A DNA stretch of 38,010 bases from Hyphomonadaceae bacterium. Lineage in GTDB: Bacteria; Pseudomonadota; Alphaproteobacteria; Caulobacterales; Aquidulcibacteraceae. The notes beneath the pieces are model-generated. The model saw only the letters and a list, made by a program, of their open reading frames with translations. It searched no databases and was not told where the DNA came from. The stretch's first letter is position 1. The number at the start of each line of letters is the position of its first letter. Position numbers and translations under genes: made by a program. Shown here in pieces: positions 8,169 to 16,443 of this stretch. The stretch spans positions 1 through 38,010 of the forward strand of contig JALHOC010000020.1 of the NCBI GenBank assembly GCA_022843225.1, written 5' to 3'.

Positions 8169-8299
8169 ACTTCCCCCGCGTGCGGGGGAAGTCCCGAACG
8201 CAGCGAGGGGATGGGGGGCAAACTTCGCCCCCTCCGTCAGCCTACCCCCGGATCAAGTCCGGGTTCGGCTGACACCTCCCCCGTGAACGGGGGAGGTGT
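8169..8299. repeat. Cluster of four adjoining hairpins
   Basis: Four inverted repeats in 131 bp: ACTTCCCCCGC/GCGGGGGAAGT (8169-8192, 2-nt loop); GGGGGC/GCCCCC (8214-8232); GTCAGCC/GGCTGAC (8236-8273) with an inner CCCGGA/TCCGGG; and ACACCTCCCCCGT/ACGGGGGAGGTGT (8272-8299, 2-nt loop). The first and last share the TCCCCCG core. The pattern is like extragenic palindromic repeats, not a gene or promoter. Confidence 0.75.
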
Positions 8300-8512
8300 T
8301 TGAGTCTTGCGCTTGGACATTCCGCCTCACGCTCAATCACCCCGCTTCTGGCTTTGGCTGAACAGCGGACCAGCCGCCCTCCTGCCGAAGCGGTGCATGC
8401 AACGTACAACAGGGCTGAACCCGGCCGGATTGATTTTCGCCCGCACCTTTGTTTTCAAGAGCGGGAGCGCTGTCGCGTGTGGGATAGAACGCAATCTATC
8501 CCCCTATTGCCA

Positions 8513-9403
8513 TCACTCCACGCACGCGAGGAAGTCTAACAGCGCGTCCCACGCCTCTGGCTCATCGAGCATCGGCGCATGGCCGATATTGGACACTTCG
8601 ACGCTCGCCAGATCAGGCTTCAGCGCGCGCATATAGGCAAGCGTCTCCACACTGAAGAGATCGGAGAGCGCGCCGCGGACGGAGAGCATCGGCTTGGCCG
8701 CAAGCGTCTGAAACAAAGGCGTCAGATCGGCCGGCGGCGCATCGGCGGATTCAGCGAAGGCGAGCGCGATATGGGGATCGTAATCGGCCTGCACCTGGCC
8801 GGTCTCGAGCTCACGGAAGGTACGGCGCGCGAACGCGGCCCAAAACACATCATCATCAAGCCGCTCGGGAAACGCCGCGCCGGCCACGGCGCGCACGGCA
8901 GCATGAGCGGCATCCCATGACGGCAGGGGCTGTACGCGCCCGACATAGCTCGCGATCCGCGCAATGCCCTCTTTGCTGAGACGGGGGCCGATATCATTGA
9001 GCACAGACGCGGCGATGCGATCGGGCGCGAGCGCGGCCACCACCATGGTGATCAGACCGCCCATGGAGGTGCCCAGAAACACCGCGCGCGGCACGCGCAA
9101 CGCATCGAGCAAGGCGAGCACGTCCTGCGCATACACGGCCGGTACATAATGCGCGGGATCGGGATCGTTGGCCGATTGGCCGCGCCCACGCATGTCAGGC
9201 GCGATCACGCGCCGGCCAAGTGCTGCAATGCGCGGGGCGATGATTTCGAAATCGCGCGAATTGCGGGTGAGCCCGTGCAGGCAAATGACGGGCAGCCCCG
9301 TCGCCGGAGCGAGCGGGGCATAGTCGCGTGCATACAAGGACAGCCCATCGACCGTGGCGACGATGCGCTCCTCGAAGCCGCCAATGAACGCGCCGGAATC
9401 CAT
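8513..9403 (-). CDS. Alpha/beta-hydrolase fold enzyme
   Basis: 296 residues with the alpha/beta-hydrolase landmarks: the oxyanion HGLTRNSRDF segment (43-52), nucleophile Ser113 in GTSMGG, probable acid Asp248 in RGALSDLF and His275 in NIGHAPM. A complete catalytic triad is therefore visible. There is no signal peptide, so it is probably cytoplasmic. It could be an esterase, lactonase or other hydrolase of small esters or amides; the sequence does not fix the substrate. The ATG at 9403 has GGGGAG upstream. It is the third gene of an operon with the subtilisin-like protease and its small partner, 12 bases after the latter's stop. Confidence 0.88.
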   Translation of the reverse strand: MDSGAFIGGFEERIVATVDGLSLYARDYAPLAPATGLPVICLHGLTRNSRDFEIIAPRIAALGRRVIAPDMRGRGQSANDPDPAHYVPAVYAQDVLALLDALRVPRAVFLGTSMGGLITMVVAALAPDRIAASVLNDIGPRLSKEGIARIASYVGRVQPLPSWDAAHAAVRAVAGAAFPERLDDDVFWAAFARRTFRELETGQVQADYDPHIALAFAESADAPPADLTPLFQTLAAKPMLSVRGALSDLFSVETLAYMRALKPDLASVEVSNIGHAPMLDEPEAWDALLDFLACVE

Positions 9404-9415
9404 GAAAAAACTCCC

Positions 9416-9901
9416 CTAGCCCGGCGCGTGCGTCGGCGCGGCGGCGGTGTTGGCGTCGGCATAATCGACCGCGCGCATAGCGTTGAGCCGCGCAAGCCAG
9501 CGCGTCTGAAACGCGGCGCGCTCGGCGGCGGGAACATCGGCGCACGAGCGCAAAACCACCTCGGCAGCGCCCACGGTGAAGCGGTCAAAGCACAGGCCGT
9601 CGAACGCCGCTTGCCGTTCCAATTGCGCTTGGATAATGCGCGCGGCGCGCGCCTCGCGACCACGCGCGGCCTCGGCTTGCGCTTGCGCGATCGGCCCCTC
9701 GCCGCGAAAGCGCACCAAGAAACTGATCGGGCTGGGCGTGAGCGTGGGGCGCGGCTCCTGCGCTTGCGCCATCTGGAACAAGCCTTGCGGCACCCTTAGG
9801 GCGTCTGGCGCCCGCCACGGCGCGGCCACGAAGATCGCAGCCAGCATGATGGCCGCGCTCACGGCAATGCCCCAAAGGCGTGCGGGCTCACTGGCGGTCA
9901 A
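9416..9901 (-). CDS. Membrane-anchored partner of the S8 protease, possible I9-like domain
   Basis: 161 residues: one N-terminal membrane helix (about 10-28), a linker, and a 100-residue domain beginning SFLVRFRGEG, then a long Ala/Arg/Gln helix, a C-F-D-R-F-T segment and a final YADANTAAAP. Two Cys could form a disulfide outside the cell membrane. No family was recognised with certainty. The order (a V-R-F strand, helix, strand, helix, then Tyr-x-x-x-Asn) recalls subtilisin prodomains and I9 inhibitors. It starts with TTG, overlapping the protease stop by four bases (TTGA), so it is translated right after the protease. That makes an inhibitor, chaperone or processing partner plausible, but this is inference. 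Confidence 0.7.
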   Translation of the reverse strand: MTASEPARLWGIAVSAAIMLAAIFVAAPWRAPDALRVPQGLFQMAQAQEPRPTLTPSPISFLVRFRGEGPIAQAQAEAARGREARAARIIQAQLERQAAFDGLCFDRFTVGAAEVVLRSCADVPAAERAAFQTRWLARLNAMRAVDYADANTAAAPTHAPG

Positions 9902-11940
9902 GGCGAGCTCAACGCCAAGCCAAGATCGAGCGACCCGCGCCCGCTTGGACGCGCGCAGGTCGCTGAGCCTTCAGCGAGCGGCGTGGCGTTGCGCGACCGC
10001 GCGCATTCGATCTCCGCGAAATTAGCGCCATGCGGCGCCAGCGCCCGTGTGAACAGAGCGTCCTCAAGCGGCCGCCCGCGCAATCCGCTTTGCGCCGCCA
10101 ACAGCGCCAACGCCGCTGAGACGTGCGGGGCGGCCATGCTGGTGCCTTGGGAGAAGGCGTAATAGCAGCGCTCGGTGGAATTGCGATTCACCGGATCGTA
10201 GCAGCCGGCTTGCGTCGCCTTGGTGGAGAGCACGCCGTCGGGGCGGCCATCGCTGTCGCTATCGGCGAACACGTCCCCGCCCGGCGCGAGGATATCCACC
10301 TGCGGGCCAAAGTTGGAATAGAACGCAAGCTGGCCGCGCGCGTCGCCAGCGCCGACAACAATCACATTGTTGCAGTTCGCGGGCGCATAGAGCGCGGCCT
10401 GGTTGGCTTTGTTGCCGGCGGCGACCACGACCACGACATTGCGCGCCACGGCAGCGTCGATCGCGGCTTGCATCGAGGCCGGGCAGGGCGCCTGAATCGA
10501 GAGCGACATATTGATGATGTCGGCAGGCGTCGCGTTCACGATCTGCTGGTTGCCGGCGCCGAGCGCGGGCGCAAGCCCAGCGGCCCAACGTATGCCGGAC
10601 ACGATGTCCGCCAGCTCGCCGCCGCAGCGGCCAAGCACGCGCACCGGGATCACGGTTACGCTCCAGGCGCCGCCGGCAACGCCGACGCGATCATTCGTGG
10701 CCGCAGCACCTACGGTGCCAGCGACATGGGTGCCGTGATAAGAGTTTTCCGTCGCGGCGCCACAGCGATCGCCTGCGTCTTGCGCGTTGGCGTCGATGCC
10801 GTCGCCATCGCCGCCGCGTTCGATATTGGCGATCAGGTCAACGCCGCGCGCGACATTGCCGGACGCCGCGATATCCGGGTGCGTTAGATCAAGGCCTGTA
10901 TCGAGCACGGCGACGCGCACCTGGCGCGAGCCGATTTGCGCGGCGTCCCAGAATTGGGCGAAACCCGCGCCGCCGGGCGTTTGGCCCTCGCCGGCGCCAC
11001 GCGGGCGATAATTCCATTGCAGCGCATAGAGCGGATCATTCGGCACGCCGCCGACTTGCGGCGCTGGCGCAGGCGGCGTTGTCGCCCGTGGCGTTGTCGC
11101 CGGGGGCGTTGAGGCCGGGGGCGTTGTCGCGGGCGGGTTGGTTGTGGGCGGACGCACCGGCGGCGGCGCGCTCGGACGCTCGCGCGGCGGCAGTTCAAAG
11201 CCAGGGTCGGCAATGTAGTTCGGCTCCACGAACTCAAATTGCCGGGACGCTTGCAACCGCGCGATGGCGCAGCGCGTCGCCAAGGCGACATCGGCTTCAA
11301 GTTGTCCCTGACTGACGATCCGCGGGCACCGATCGGTCGTGTTCCACTCAATCGATAAAGGCTCATCAGCTTGCGTCGCGGCGTCGCCGCCTTGTTGCGC
11401 GAAATGGAGCGAGGTTGGCTCCGCGGCGATCGCGGCGACATTCACGGTAACGACGCCGCCTGGGCGCACTTGAATCTCGCCGTCAATGCCAAGACGGCCC
11501 AGCACATCGCGCGCGGCGGAGCGCGCCGTTTCGGAGGCCTCCACCTCGGCGCGCTGGCGCACCTCGGCGATCATGTTTTGCGGCAGCGTTTCGATCGCAT
11601 CGAGACCGTCGGCGCGCAACGCGCGCACGAACGAGGACGCCAGCCCCATCTCGCTTGCGGTCTCGGCCAGTTCTTGCTCAACCCGAGCTCCGACAAGAAT
11701 CTGCCCGGGCGCAACCAGCACCGGCTCGGCCGCGAGAAGGCCGGCGACCTGATCCTGCGGCTGCACTGCGCCGGACAGCGCGCGCGCCTCGACCGGCACA
11801 TCGTCCAGAGGCGCGGGACCTGGCGCTTCGACGCCCCCACCCCGCATACGCTCGACGAGGTCTCCGATTTGGTCGCAGGCGCCCAGAGCCAAAAGCGGCG
11901 CCAGCGCCAAGGCGGCTAGACTCCAGCGGCGTTGCGACAT
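9898..11940 (-). CDS. Subtilisin-like (S8) serine protease lipoprotein
   Basis: 680 residues. The signal peptide ends in a lipobox (LGAC, lipidated Cys22). Residues about 75-245 form a propeptide-like region ending FVEPNYIADP, the usual junction of I9-type prodomains. A Pro/Thr-rich linker with TTPPA-type repeats (about 256-295) precedes the S8 domain. The triad is complete: Asp347 in VAVLDTGLD, His402 in YHGTHVAGT and Ser601 in QGTSMAAPHV, with the oxyanion Asn510 in AAGN. Several Cys pairs suggest disulfides in the periplasm or on the outer surface. An acidic SDSDGRPDG loop near 561 may bind calcium. The start ATG has GAGGGGA upstream. First gene of a three-gene operon. Confidence 0.92.
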   Translation of the reverse strand: MSQRRWSLAALALAPLLALGACDQIGDLVERMRGGGVEAPGPAPLDDVPVEARALSGAVQPQDQVAGLLAAEPVLVAPGQILVGARVEQELAETASEMGLASSFVRALRADGLDAIETLPQNMIAEVRQRAEVEASETARSAARDVLGRLGIDGEIQVRPGGVVTVNVAAIAAEPTSLHFAQQGGDAATQADEPLSIEWNTTDRCPRIVSQGQLEADVALATRCAIARLQASRQFEFVEPNYIADPGFELPPRERPSAPPPVRPPTTNPPATTPPASTPPATTPRATTPPAPAPQVGGVPNDPLYALQWNYRPRGAGEGQTPGGAGFAQFWDAAQIGSRQVRVAVLDTGLDLTHPDIAASGNVARGVDLIANIERGGDGDGIDANAQDAGDRCGAATENSYHGTHVAGTVGAAATNDRVGVAGGAWSVTVIPVRVLGRCGGELADIVSGIRWAAGLAPALGAGNQQIVNATPADIINMSLSIQAPCPASMQAAIDAAVARNVVVVVAAGNKANQAALYAPANCNNVIVVGAGDARGQLAFYSNFGPQVDILAPGGDVFADSDSDGRPDGVLSTKATQAGCYDPVNRNSTERCYYAFSQGTSMAAPHVSAALALLAAQSGLRGRPLEDALFTRALAPHGANFAEIECARSRNATPLAEGSATCARPSGRGSLDLGLALSSP

Positions 11941-12048
11941 GCTTGGTTCCCCTCGCTTCCGATGACTATGACGTAGAACTTGGGCTTGGCTTATGACAAG
12001 GCAATGTCAGCGGCTGCCGGTGGAGAAGGGCCGGACGTTGAGCGAGCG

Positions 12049-12744
12049 ATGAGTACTTTCCCCCTGGCGGCGAATTTGGCGGCAGCCCGCGCGACCGAAA
12101 CGCCGCGCGTCCGCACCGAGGACGAGGCCGTGACGCTGGCCAAGGGCCCCGTTTTCCTTACCATGGAAGAATTGCCAGAAGCGTTTGACCGGCCTGAGGC
12201 TGCCGAGGTCGCGGTCCCAGACCTCTACGGAACCGGCCTGTACGAACTCTACTTCCGCGACGGGGCGTGGCGGGTGTCGATGCGGTACTGGCGGCCAGCC
12301 CCGCCGGCCCCTGTCGCGCGCACCGGAGAAGCCGCCGCCAAAAAACCGCTCGGTCACGCCCGCACGCCGGAGGATGCGCGCGCGCTATTGGGCGCGCCCG
12401 CAGAACTCGCGCAAGACGTCCTGCCAAACCTGTATGTCGATCACAAACAGCTCATGCGGCGTTGGGGTAACCTGGTGAACACTGGGCTCGGCGAGATCGT
12501 TGAGCGCGAGGGCAAGTTCGCGCTGGCGATCAGGTATTGGCGGCCTTTGCATGCGCCAGGAATCGCCGCCCCACTCGCGCCCGCAGAACGCAGCGAACTG
12601 GCCGCACGCCTCGCAGCGCCGCTGCGTGGGGAAGCACCGCAAGACAATCTCGATGTCGGCTTGTTCGAAAACCCTGCGCCGGAAAACCCGAATGTTGTGC
12701 TCGTAACCGACGAAGGCGACGGGCGTTTCAGAGGCAGCGAGTAA
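12049..12744 (+). CDS. Hypothetical protein with two copies of a YWRP-ending module
   Basis: About 231 residues with no recognised family, no signal peptide and no membrane helix. Two segments resemble each other: one with GLYELYFRDGAWRVSMRYWRP and, 70-80 residues later, one with GLGEIVEREGKFALAIRYWRP. Each ends in R-Y-W-R-P followed by a Pro/Ala linker, and each follows an L-Y-rich strand, so the protein looks like an internal duplication of a small beta domain. Possible starts in frame are TTG 11980, ATG 12004 and ATG 12049; the last is preferred because it leaves room for a promoter. It diverges from the protease operon and is convergent with the histidine kinase gene. Confidence 0.7.
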   Translation: MSTFPLAANLAAARATETPRVRTEDEAVTLAKGPVFLTMEELPEAFDRPEAAEVAVPDLYGTGLYELYFRDGAWRVSMRYWRPAPPAPVARTGEAAAKKPLGHARTPEDARALLGAPAELAQDVLPNLYVDHKQLMRRWGNLVNTGLGEIVEREGKFALAIRYWRPLHAPGIAAPLAPAERSELAARLAAPLRGEAPQDNLDVGLFENPAPENPNVVLVTDEGDGRFRGSE

Positions 12745-12749
12745 CGAGA

Positions 12750-12823
12750 GACGCCTCGGCAGCATCCCGCAGCCTGCACAATGCGGGGGAGCCCGTGCAA
12801 AACCGATAACGTGCCGAGGCGTC
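12750..12823. repeat. Long inverted repeat between convergent genes
   Basis: Perfect 12-bp arms GACGCCTCGGCA (12750-12761) and TGCCGAGGCGTC (12812-12823) enclose 50 nt with smaller hairpins (CCCGCA/TGCGGG). It begins 5 bases after the + strand stop and lies about 60 bases before the end of the - strand kinase gene. It may act as a two-way terminator, although no T-tract follows, or be a structured RNA element. Confidence 0.6.
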
Positions 12824-12886
12824 GGAATCCTGCGTACCAGTTGACCTCGGCGGGCGCATTGATCGCACGCAACGGTAATCGCCCAC

Positions 12887-14566
12887 TCAGGCTGGTAGTG
12901 TGACGCGCACCTTGGCCCCCCTCTCGGAGTCCAAGATGACGATCTCGCCGCCATGCGCGCGGGCGATGCCGCGGGCGGCGGCAAGCCCAAGCCCCGCGCC
13001 GCTCATGCCTTCGTTCAGACGCACGAAGGGTTCGAACACCGCGTCTCGCTGATCAGCGGGGATGCCCGGCCCATCATCGTCGATGTCGACCAAGGCTGTG
13101 CGGTCACGGAGCATCAACGTGATGCGCGCGGATGCGCCGAACTTCAGAGCATTATCGACGAGATTGGCGAACAAACGCTTCAAACCAAGCGACTGCCCAG
13201 TGATGATGACGCGCTCCGCGTCCGCATAACTCACGCTGAACCCCGCTTCGAGGCGGTCATCAGCGATGCTTTGCAACAAAGCTGATAGATCGAGCCGCAC
13301 GCGCGCTTCTTCGGCGGGATCGTCGCGCGCGAAAGCGATGAACGAAGCGACAAGCGATTCGACTTCGCCAATCTCCTTGGCCATCCGCTCGCGTTGCTCA
13401 GGCGGCGCGTTTTCAGCGACAAGCCGGAGGCGCATCAGCGGCGTGCGCATGTCGTGCGCCACCGCAGCGAGTGTCTTGGTGCGATCAGCGATCAAAGTGC
13501 GCAAACGCGCTTGCATCGTGTTGATCGCACGCGCGGCGCCGCGCAATTCGCGCGGACCCTCCTCGCGCACGGGTTCGCTTTGCGGGTCGACACCCACGGC
13601 TTGCACCGCATCGGAGAAACTGCGGATGGGACGCGTCAACCGGCGCGCGAACCAAACAGCCAGCAACGAAAGCGTTAGCAAAGTGCCGCCAATAATGCCG
13701 GCAGCGCGCGCGATCCAACTGATCTCGGCCCAATTGCGCCCTTGGCGCATGACCAACCAACGCCCGTCCGGCAGTTGCGCGCTCACCTCATAGTCCGAAA
13801 TCAGCACCGCGCCACGAGGCGGGGGAGCGAAGATCGGCGGCATGGGCGGCGTCGGGACAACGGCCGCAGACGGCGGTTGCGATGTCGTACTCGGCGGCGC
13901 GGGAGGAGGAGGCCTGGGAATACGAACCTCAAGCGGACCGCCGCGTTCGGTGTAAACTTCGACCTGGGCTGGGCTTGGCGTCCGAATGATGACGCCTCCG
14001 CCGTCAGCGTTGGCCTCGCGCGCGGCGCGCATGGCCTCTGCGGCTTCTTGCTGGGCTTCGCGTATCGCCTCGATCCGTGCGCGATGTTCCTCCCAATGCG
14101 ATTCGCGCTCAACGGCGCGTTCAGCACGGTGCGCATCGCGCTCCGCACGCGCGACCTCGCGCTGAATTTCTTCGAGATCGCGCACGCGAAAAACAAAGGT
14201 TTCGTTACGGACAATACTCGACGCCCCGACCCGCACCTGCTCGGGCGCTAAGGCTAGGCTGTTGGCGAGCTCGAATTGCGTTGGTTGCAGATGCGAGGAA
14301 AGAACGCGCGAATCGGGCGCATTCCGCTGCACGAACCAACTCAAACTGTCGCTTGGCAAAGGGCGCCCCTCAGCCAGCATGAAGTCGTAACCAGCGCGGA
14401 ATTCGTCCGCGACCGTATCGGCCGGCGTCACGTCTGGCGGGCGCGGCGGCAACCAGATGACAATCGCGAGCACGGCCACGAATGCCGAAGCCAGCGCCAA
14501 CGCCACCAGGAAGCCCAGATACGCCGCGATCGGCAAGCCGCCGCCAGGACGCAAGCTTGTTTGCAT
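12887..14566 (-). CDS. Sensor histidine kinase with large periplasmic coiled-coil/proline domain
   Basis: 559 residues: membrane helix 1 (about 13-40), a periplasmic domain of about 240 residues, membrane helix 2 (about 285-307), HAMP, HisKA and HATPase domains. The phosphorylated residue is His371 in AAVAHDMRTPL; the ATPase has NLVDNALKFG, DDDGPGIP and GAGLGLAAARGI. The periplasmic part is odd: a charged Ala/Glu/Arg helix (about 130-190, many AER repeats) and a Pro-rich stretch with PPMPP (about 218-262), echoed in the divergently encoded EF-hand protein. The start ATG overlaps the stop of the regulator gene (TGATG), so the pair is coupled. EnvZ/PhoQ-like in layout; the signal is unknown. 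Confidence 0.92.
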   Translation of the reverse strand: MQTSLRPGGGLPIAAYLGFLVALALASAFVAVLAIVIWLPPRPPDVTPADTVADEFRAGYDFMLAEGRPLPSDSLSWFVQRNAPDSRVLSSHLQPTQFELANSLALAPEQVRVGASSIVRNETFVFRVRDLEEIQREVARAERDAHRAERAVERESHWEEHRARIEAIREAQQEAAEAMRAAREANADGGGVIIRTPSPAQVEVYTERGGPLEVRIPRPPPPAPPSTTSQPPSAAVVPTPPMPPIFAPPPRGAVLISDYEVSAQLPDGRWLVMRQGRNWAEISWIARAAGIIGGTLLTLSLLAVWFARRLTRPIRSFSDAVQAVGVDPQSEPVREEGPRELRGAARAINTMQARLRTLIADRTKTLAAVAHDMRTPLMRLRLVAENAPPEQRERMAKEIGEVESLVASFIAFARDDPAEEARVRLDLSALLQSIADDRLEAGFSVSYADAERVIITGQSLGLKRLFANLVDNALKFGASARITLMLRDRTALVDIDDDGPGIPADQRDAVFEPFVRLNEGMSGAGLGLAAARGIARAHGGEIVILDSERGAKVRVTLPA

Positions 14567-15282
14567 CAAGATCTCGGCTTCACGGCAAAGAGATAGCCCT
14601 CGCCCCGCACCGTTCGAATGACCTCGACTCCGGGACGCTCAAGCTTGCGACGCAGCCGGCTCACTTGCACATCTACGGCGCGATCGAACACGTTGCCATC
14701 GTTGTCGAACGCGAAATCCAGCAATTGCTCACGCGAGAGCACACGCCCCGGCCGCTCGACAAAGGCGCGCAGCAGACGAAACTCGCCGGACGACAGGGAA
14801 ATCACCACGCCGTCGGGATCGTGCAGCTCCCGTCGCGCGACATCGAGGCTAAAGCCCGCGAACCGCACGGACTCCGCATACGGCGCCTCGGTCTCGCGCG
14901 AACGGCGCATAACAGCCCGCGCGCGCGCCACAAGCTCACGCGGATTGCAGGGTTTGGCGAGGTAATCGTCGGCGCCGATCTCGAGACCCACGATACGATC
15001 GGCGTCGTCCCCCAAGGCCGAGAGCATGATGATGGGCGGGCGCCCTTTGCCGGAGAGACGCTTGCAGGCTGAAAGCCCATCCTCACCGGGCATCATCAGG
15101 TCGAGCACTATAACATCCGCGCCCTTCGCGGTCAGCGCACGCTCCATGGCCGCGACACTTCCGGCGGTCGCAGCCTCGAAGCCTGCGCGCTCAAAAACCT
15201 CGGCCAAGCCAGAGCGAATGTCGCTATCGTCGTCCACAATCAGGACGCGGGGGCGCGGCGCGGGTTCGGACATAACCGCCAT
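14566..15282 (-). CDS. OmpR/PhoP-family response regulator
   Basis: 238 residues: a receiver domain (about 10-125) with the acidic DDD cluster, phosphoacceptor Asp61 in VLDLMMPGEDG and Lys110 in YLAKPCNP. It is followed by a winged-helix DNA-binding domain (about 145-235) with VDVQVSRLRRKLE and the RTVRGEGYLF hairpin. Partner of the kinase just downstream. The ATG at 15282 lies one base beyond the stop of the hydrolase gene; an ATG at 15273 is an alternative. Longer upstream extensions would run into the hydrolase gene. Likely target: the tandem direct repeat at 16444-16465 upstream of its own operon and of the EF-hand gene (inference). Confidence 0.93.
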   Translation of the reverse strand: MAVMSEPAPRPRVLIVDDDSDIRSGLAEVFERAGFEAATAGSVAAMERALTAKGADVIVLDLMMPGEDGLSACKRLSGKGRPPIIMLSALGDDADRIVGLEIGADDYLAKPCNPRELVARARAVMRRSRETEAPYAESVRFAGFSLDVARRELHDPDGVVISLSSGEFRLLRAFVERPGRVLSREQLLDFAFDNDGNVFDRAVDVQVSRLRRKLERPGVEVIRTVRGEGYLFAVKPRS

Positions 15283-15283
15283 G

Positions 15284-16390
15284 TTATTGCGGCCTTGGCC
15301 CCGCCAACAGAGGAAACAACGCCGAGAGCATCGACTCCGCAGTCGGCGGCTCGCGATTGGTGAGCACAATCAGCGTCCAGTCGCCGTTGCCAAAGAGCAC
15401 GGCGTTAACACCTGGCGCACCGCCAAGGAAACCCGAGCGCGCCGTGGCGCGGCCGGGCTCAGGCGTGCCGCGTACGACCTGCGCGGTGAGTTCGGAGTTG
15501 AGCAAACGGTGTTCGCGCAGCGCATTATCGAACGCAAGCAGATCGCGAAGGGTCGAATACGCGTTGCCCGCCGCACTGCCCGCATAACCGTGAAACTCCG
15601 AAACATCCATGAGCGGTCCGTCCGGCCCGCGCGGGGTACCTGTGAAGGACGCGGTGTTGGCCGGCAATTGGTCGCGACGGAAAAAGCCCGAACTCGCCAT
15701 ACCAGCTGGCGCAAAGACGTGGTCAGCGACGTAGGCCTCGTAACTCTGTCCGGTCACGCGGGCGATGATTTCGCCGAGCACGATGTAACACCCGTTGCAA
15801 TAGGTTTCACGCGCGCCCGGTGCGAACATTGGCGCCCGCGATGAGACGAAACGAAAATAGGCGGCGTTAGATGTAAGGTCCTCCATAGACACCGCGCCGA
15901 AACCAGGCCCGACAAAATCTGCGACGCCGCCGCGGTGCTTCAGCAATTGGTCGATGGTCGCGGCGCGCGTGGCTTCCTGCGGATAGTCAGGGATGATCTC
16001 CCCGACAGTCGTGTCGAGCGTCAGCCGCCCCGCTTGGATCAGTTGCGCAATCGCGACATGCGTGAATGCCTTGCCGATCGAGGCGAGAGGGAAATGCGTA
16101 TCTTGGTTGAGCGCGCGATTCGATACGAGATCGCTGACACCGCGGGCGCTCGCATAAATCTCACGCCCGTCTCTCGCGACCAAAACCGCTCCGTTGAACA
16201 TGCCGTCGCGGTTAAGGCCGGAGAGCCAAGTGTCAAGCTCGGCTCTGATCCTGGCATCGCTCATCCCCTGACTGATGGCGGGCGGCGTCAGAGCAGGGCC
16301 TCCGGGTCGAATTTGTTGAGCCTGCACGGGCAGTAGGAACGTAGCTAGCGCCAGAACTGATCCAGCCAAAGCGCGCAAAAACATAGCCAT
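15284..16390 (-). CDS. Exported serine hydrolase of the beta-lactamase (class C/S12) superfamily
   Basis: 368 residues with a signal peptide ending PVQAQ (about residue 25). The SxxK motif is Ser104-Ile-Gly-Lys107 and the YxN motif is Tyr197-Cys-Asn199. The third motif (KTG or HxG) is not obvious: a GFLGG segment lies where it is expected. Such proteins include AmpC-like enzymes, D,D-peptidases and esterases; with the third motif unusual, true beta-lactamase activity is not assured. The ATG at 16390 has AGGGG upstream and opens on the signal peptide. It is the first gene of the operon with the regulator and kinase, so the kinase may well sense envelope damage (inference). Confidence 0.85.
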   Translation of the reverse strand: MAMFLRALAGSVLALATFLLPVQAQQIRPGGPALTPPAISQGMSDARIRAELDTWLSGLNRDGMFNGAVLVARDGREIYASARGVSDLVSNRALNQDTHFPLASIGKAFTHVAIAQLIQAGRLTLDTTVGEIIPDYPQEATRAATIDQLLKHRGGVADFVGPGFGAVSMEDLTSNAAYFRFVSSRAPMFAPGARETYCNGCYIVLGEIIARVTGQSYEAYVADHVFAPAGMASSGFFRRDQLPANTASFTGTPRGPDGPLMDVSEFHGYAGSAAGNAYSTLRDLLAFDNALREHRLLNSELTAQVVRGTPEPGRATARSGFLGGAPGVNAVLFGNGDWTLIVLTNREPPTAESMLSALFPLLAGPRPQ

Positions 16391-16443
16391 GCAGAGAGTC
16401 CCCTGTGATCCCTGTGATCGAAGACTGAGCAATACGAGTCCTC

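Larger units (their letters stand above)
7765..8512. other. 748-bp intergenic stretch rich in hairpins, no convincing gene
   Basis: Open frames exist on both strands, but they are Arg/Pro-rich, lack ribosome binding sites and look like neither each other nor known families. The stretch holds two structured blocks (7917-7991 and 8169-8299), a linking segment of about 175 bp, and a quiet 210-bp segment (8300-8512) leading to the hydrolase stop. Its first 100 bases must include the promoter of the SPFH gene. The appearance is that of a dispersed intergenic repeat element, which a genome search would confirm. Confidence 0.5.

Noticed and set aside
7917-8299. Possible CRISPR array or integron attachment site
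   Set aside because: The hairpins differ in sequence and there are no regular repeats and spacers and no cas or integrase genes.
7809-8303. Several 60-100 residue frames in the intergenic stretch
   Set aside because: Arg/Pro-rich, overlapping one another on both strands, cross the palindromes, no ribosome binding sites.
12750-12823. Possible signal recognition particle or 6S RNA
   Set aside because: The conserved GGAAG-type tetraloop segment of SRP RNA is absent and no 6S-like central bubble is visible.
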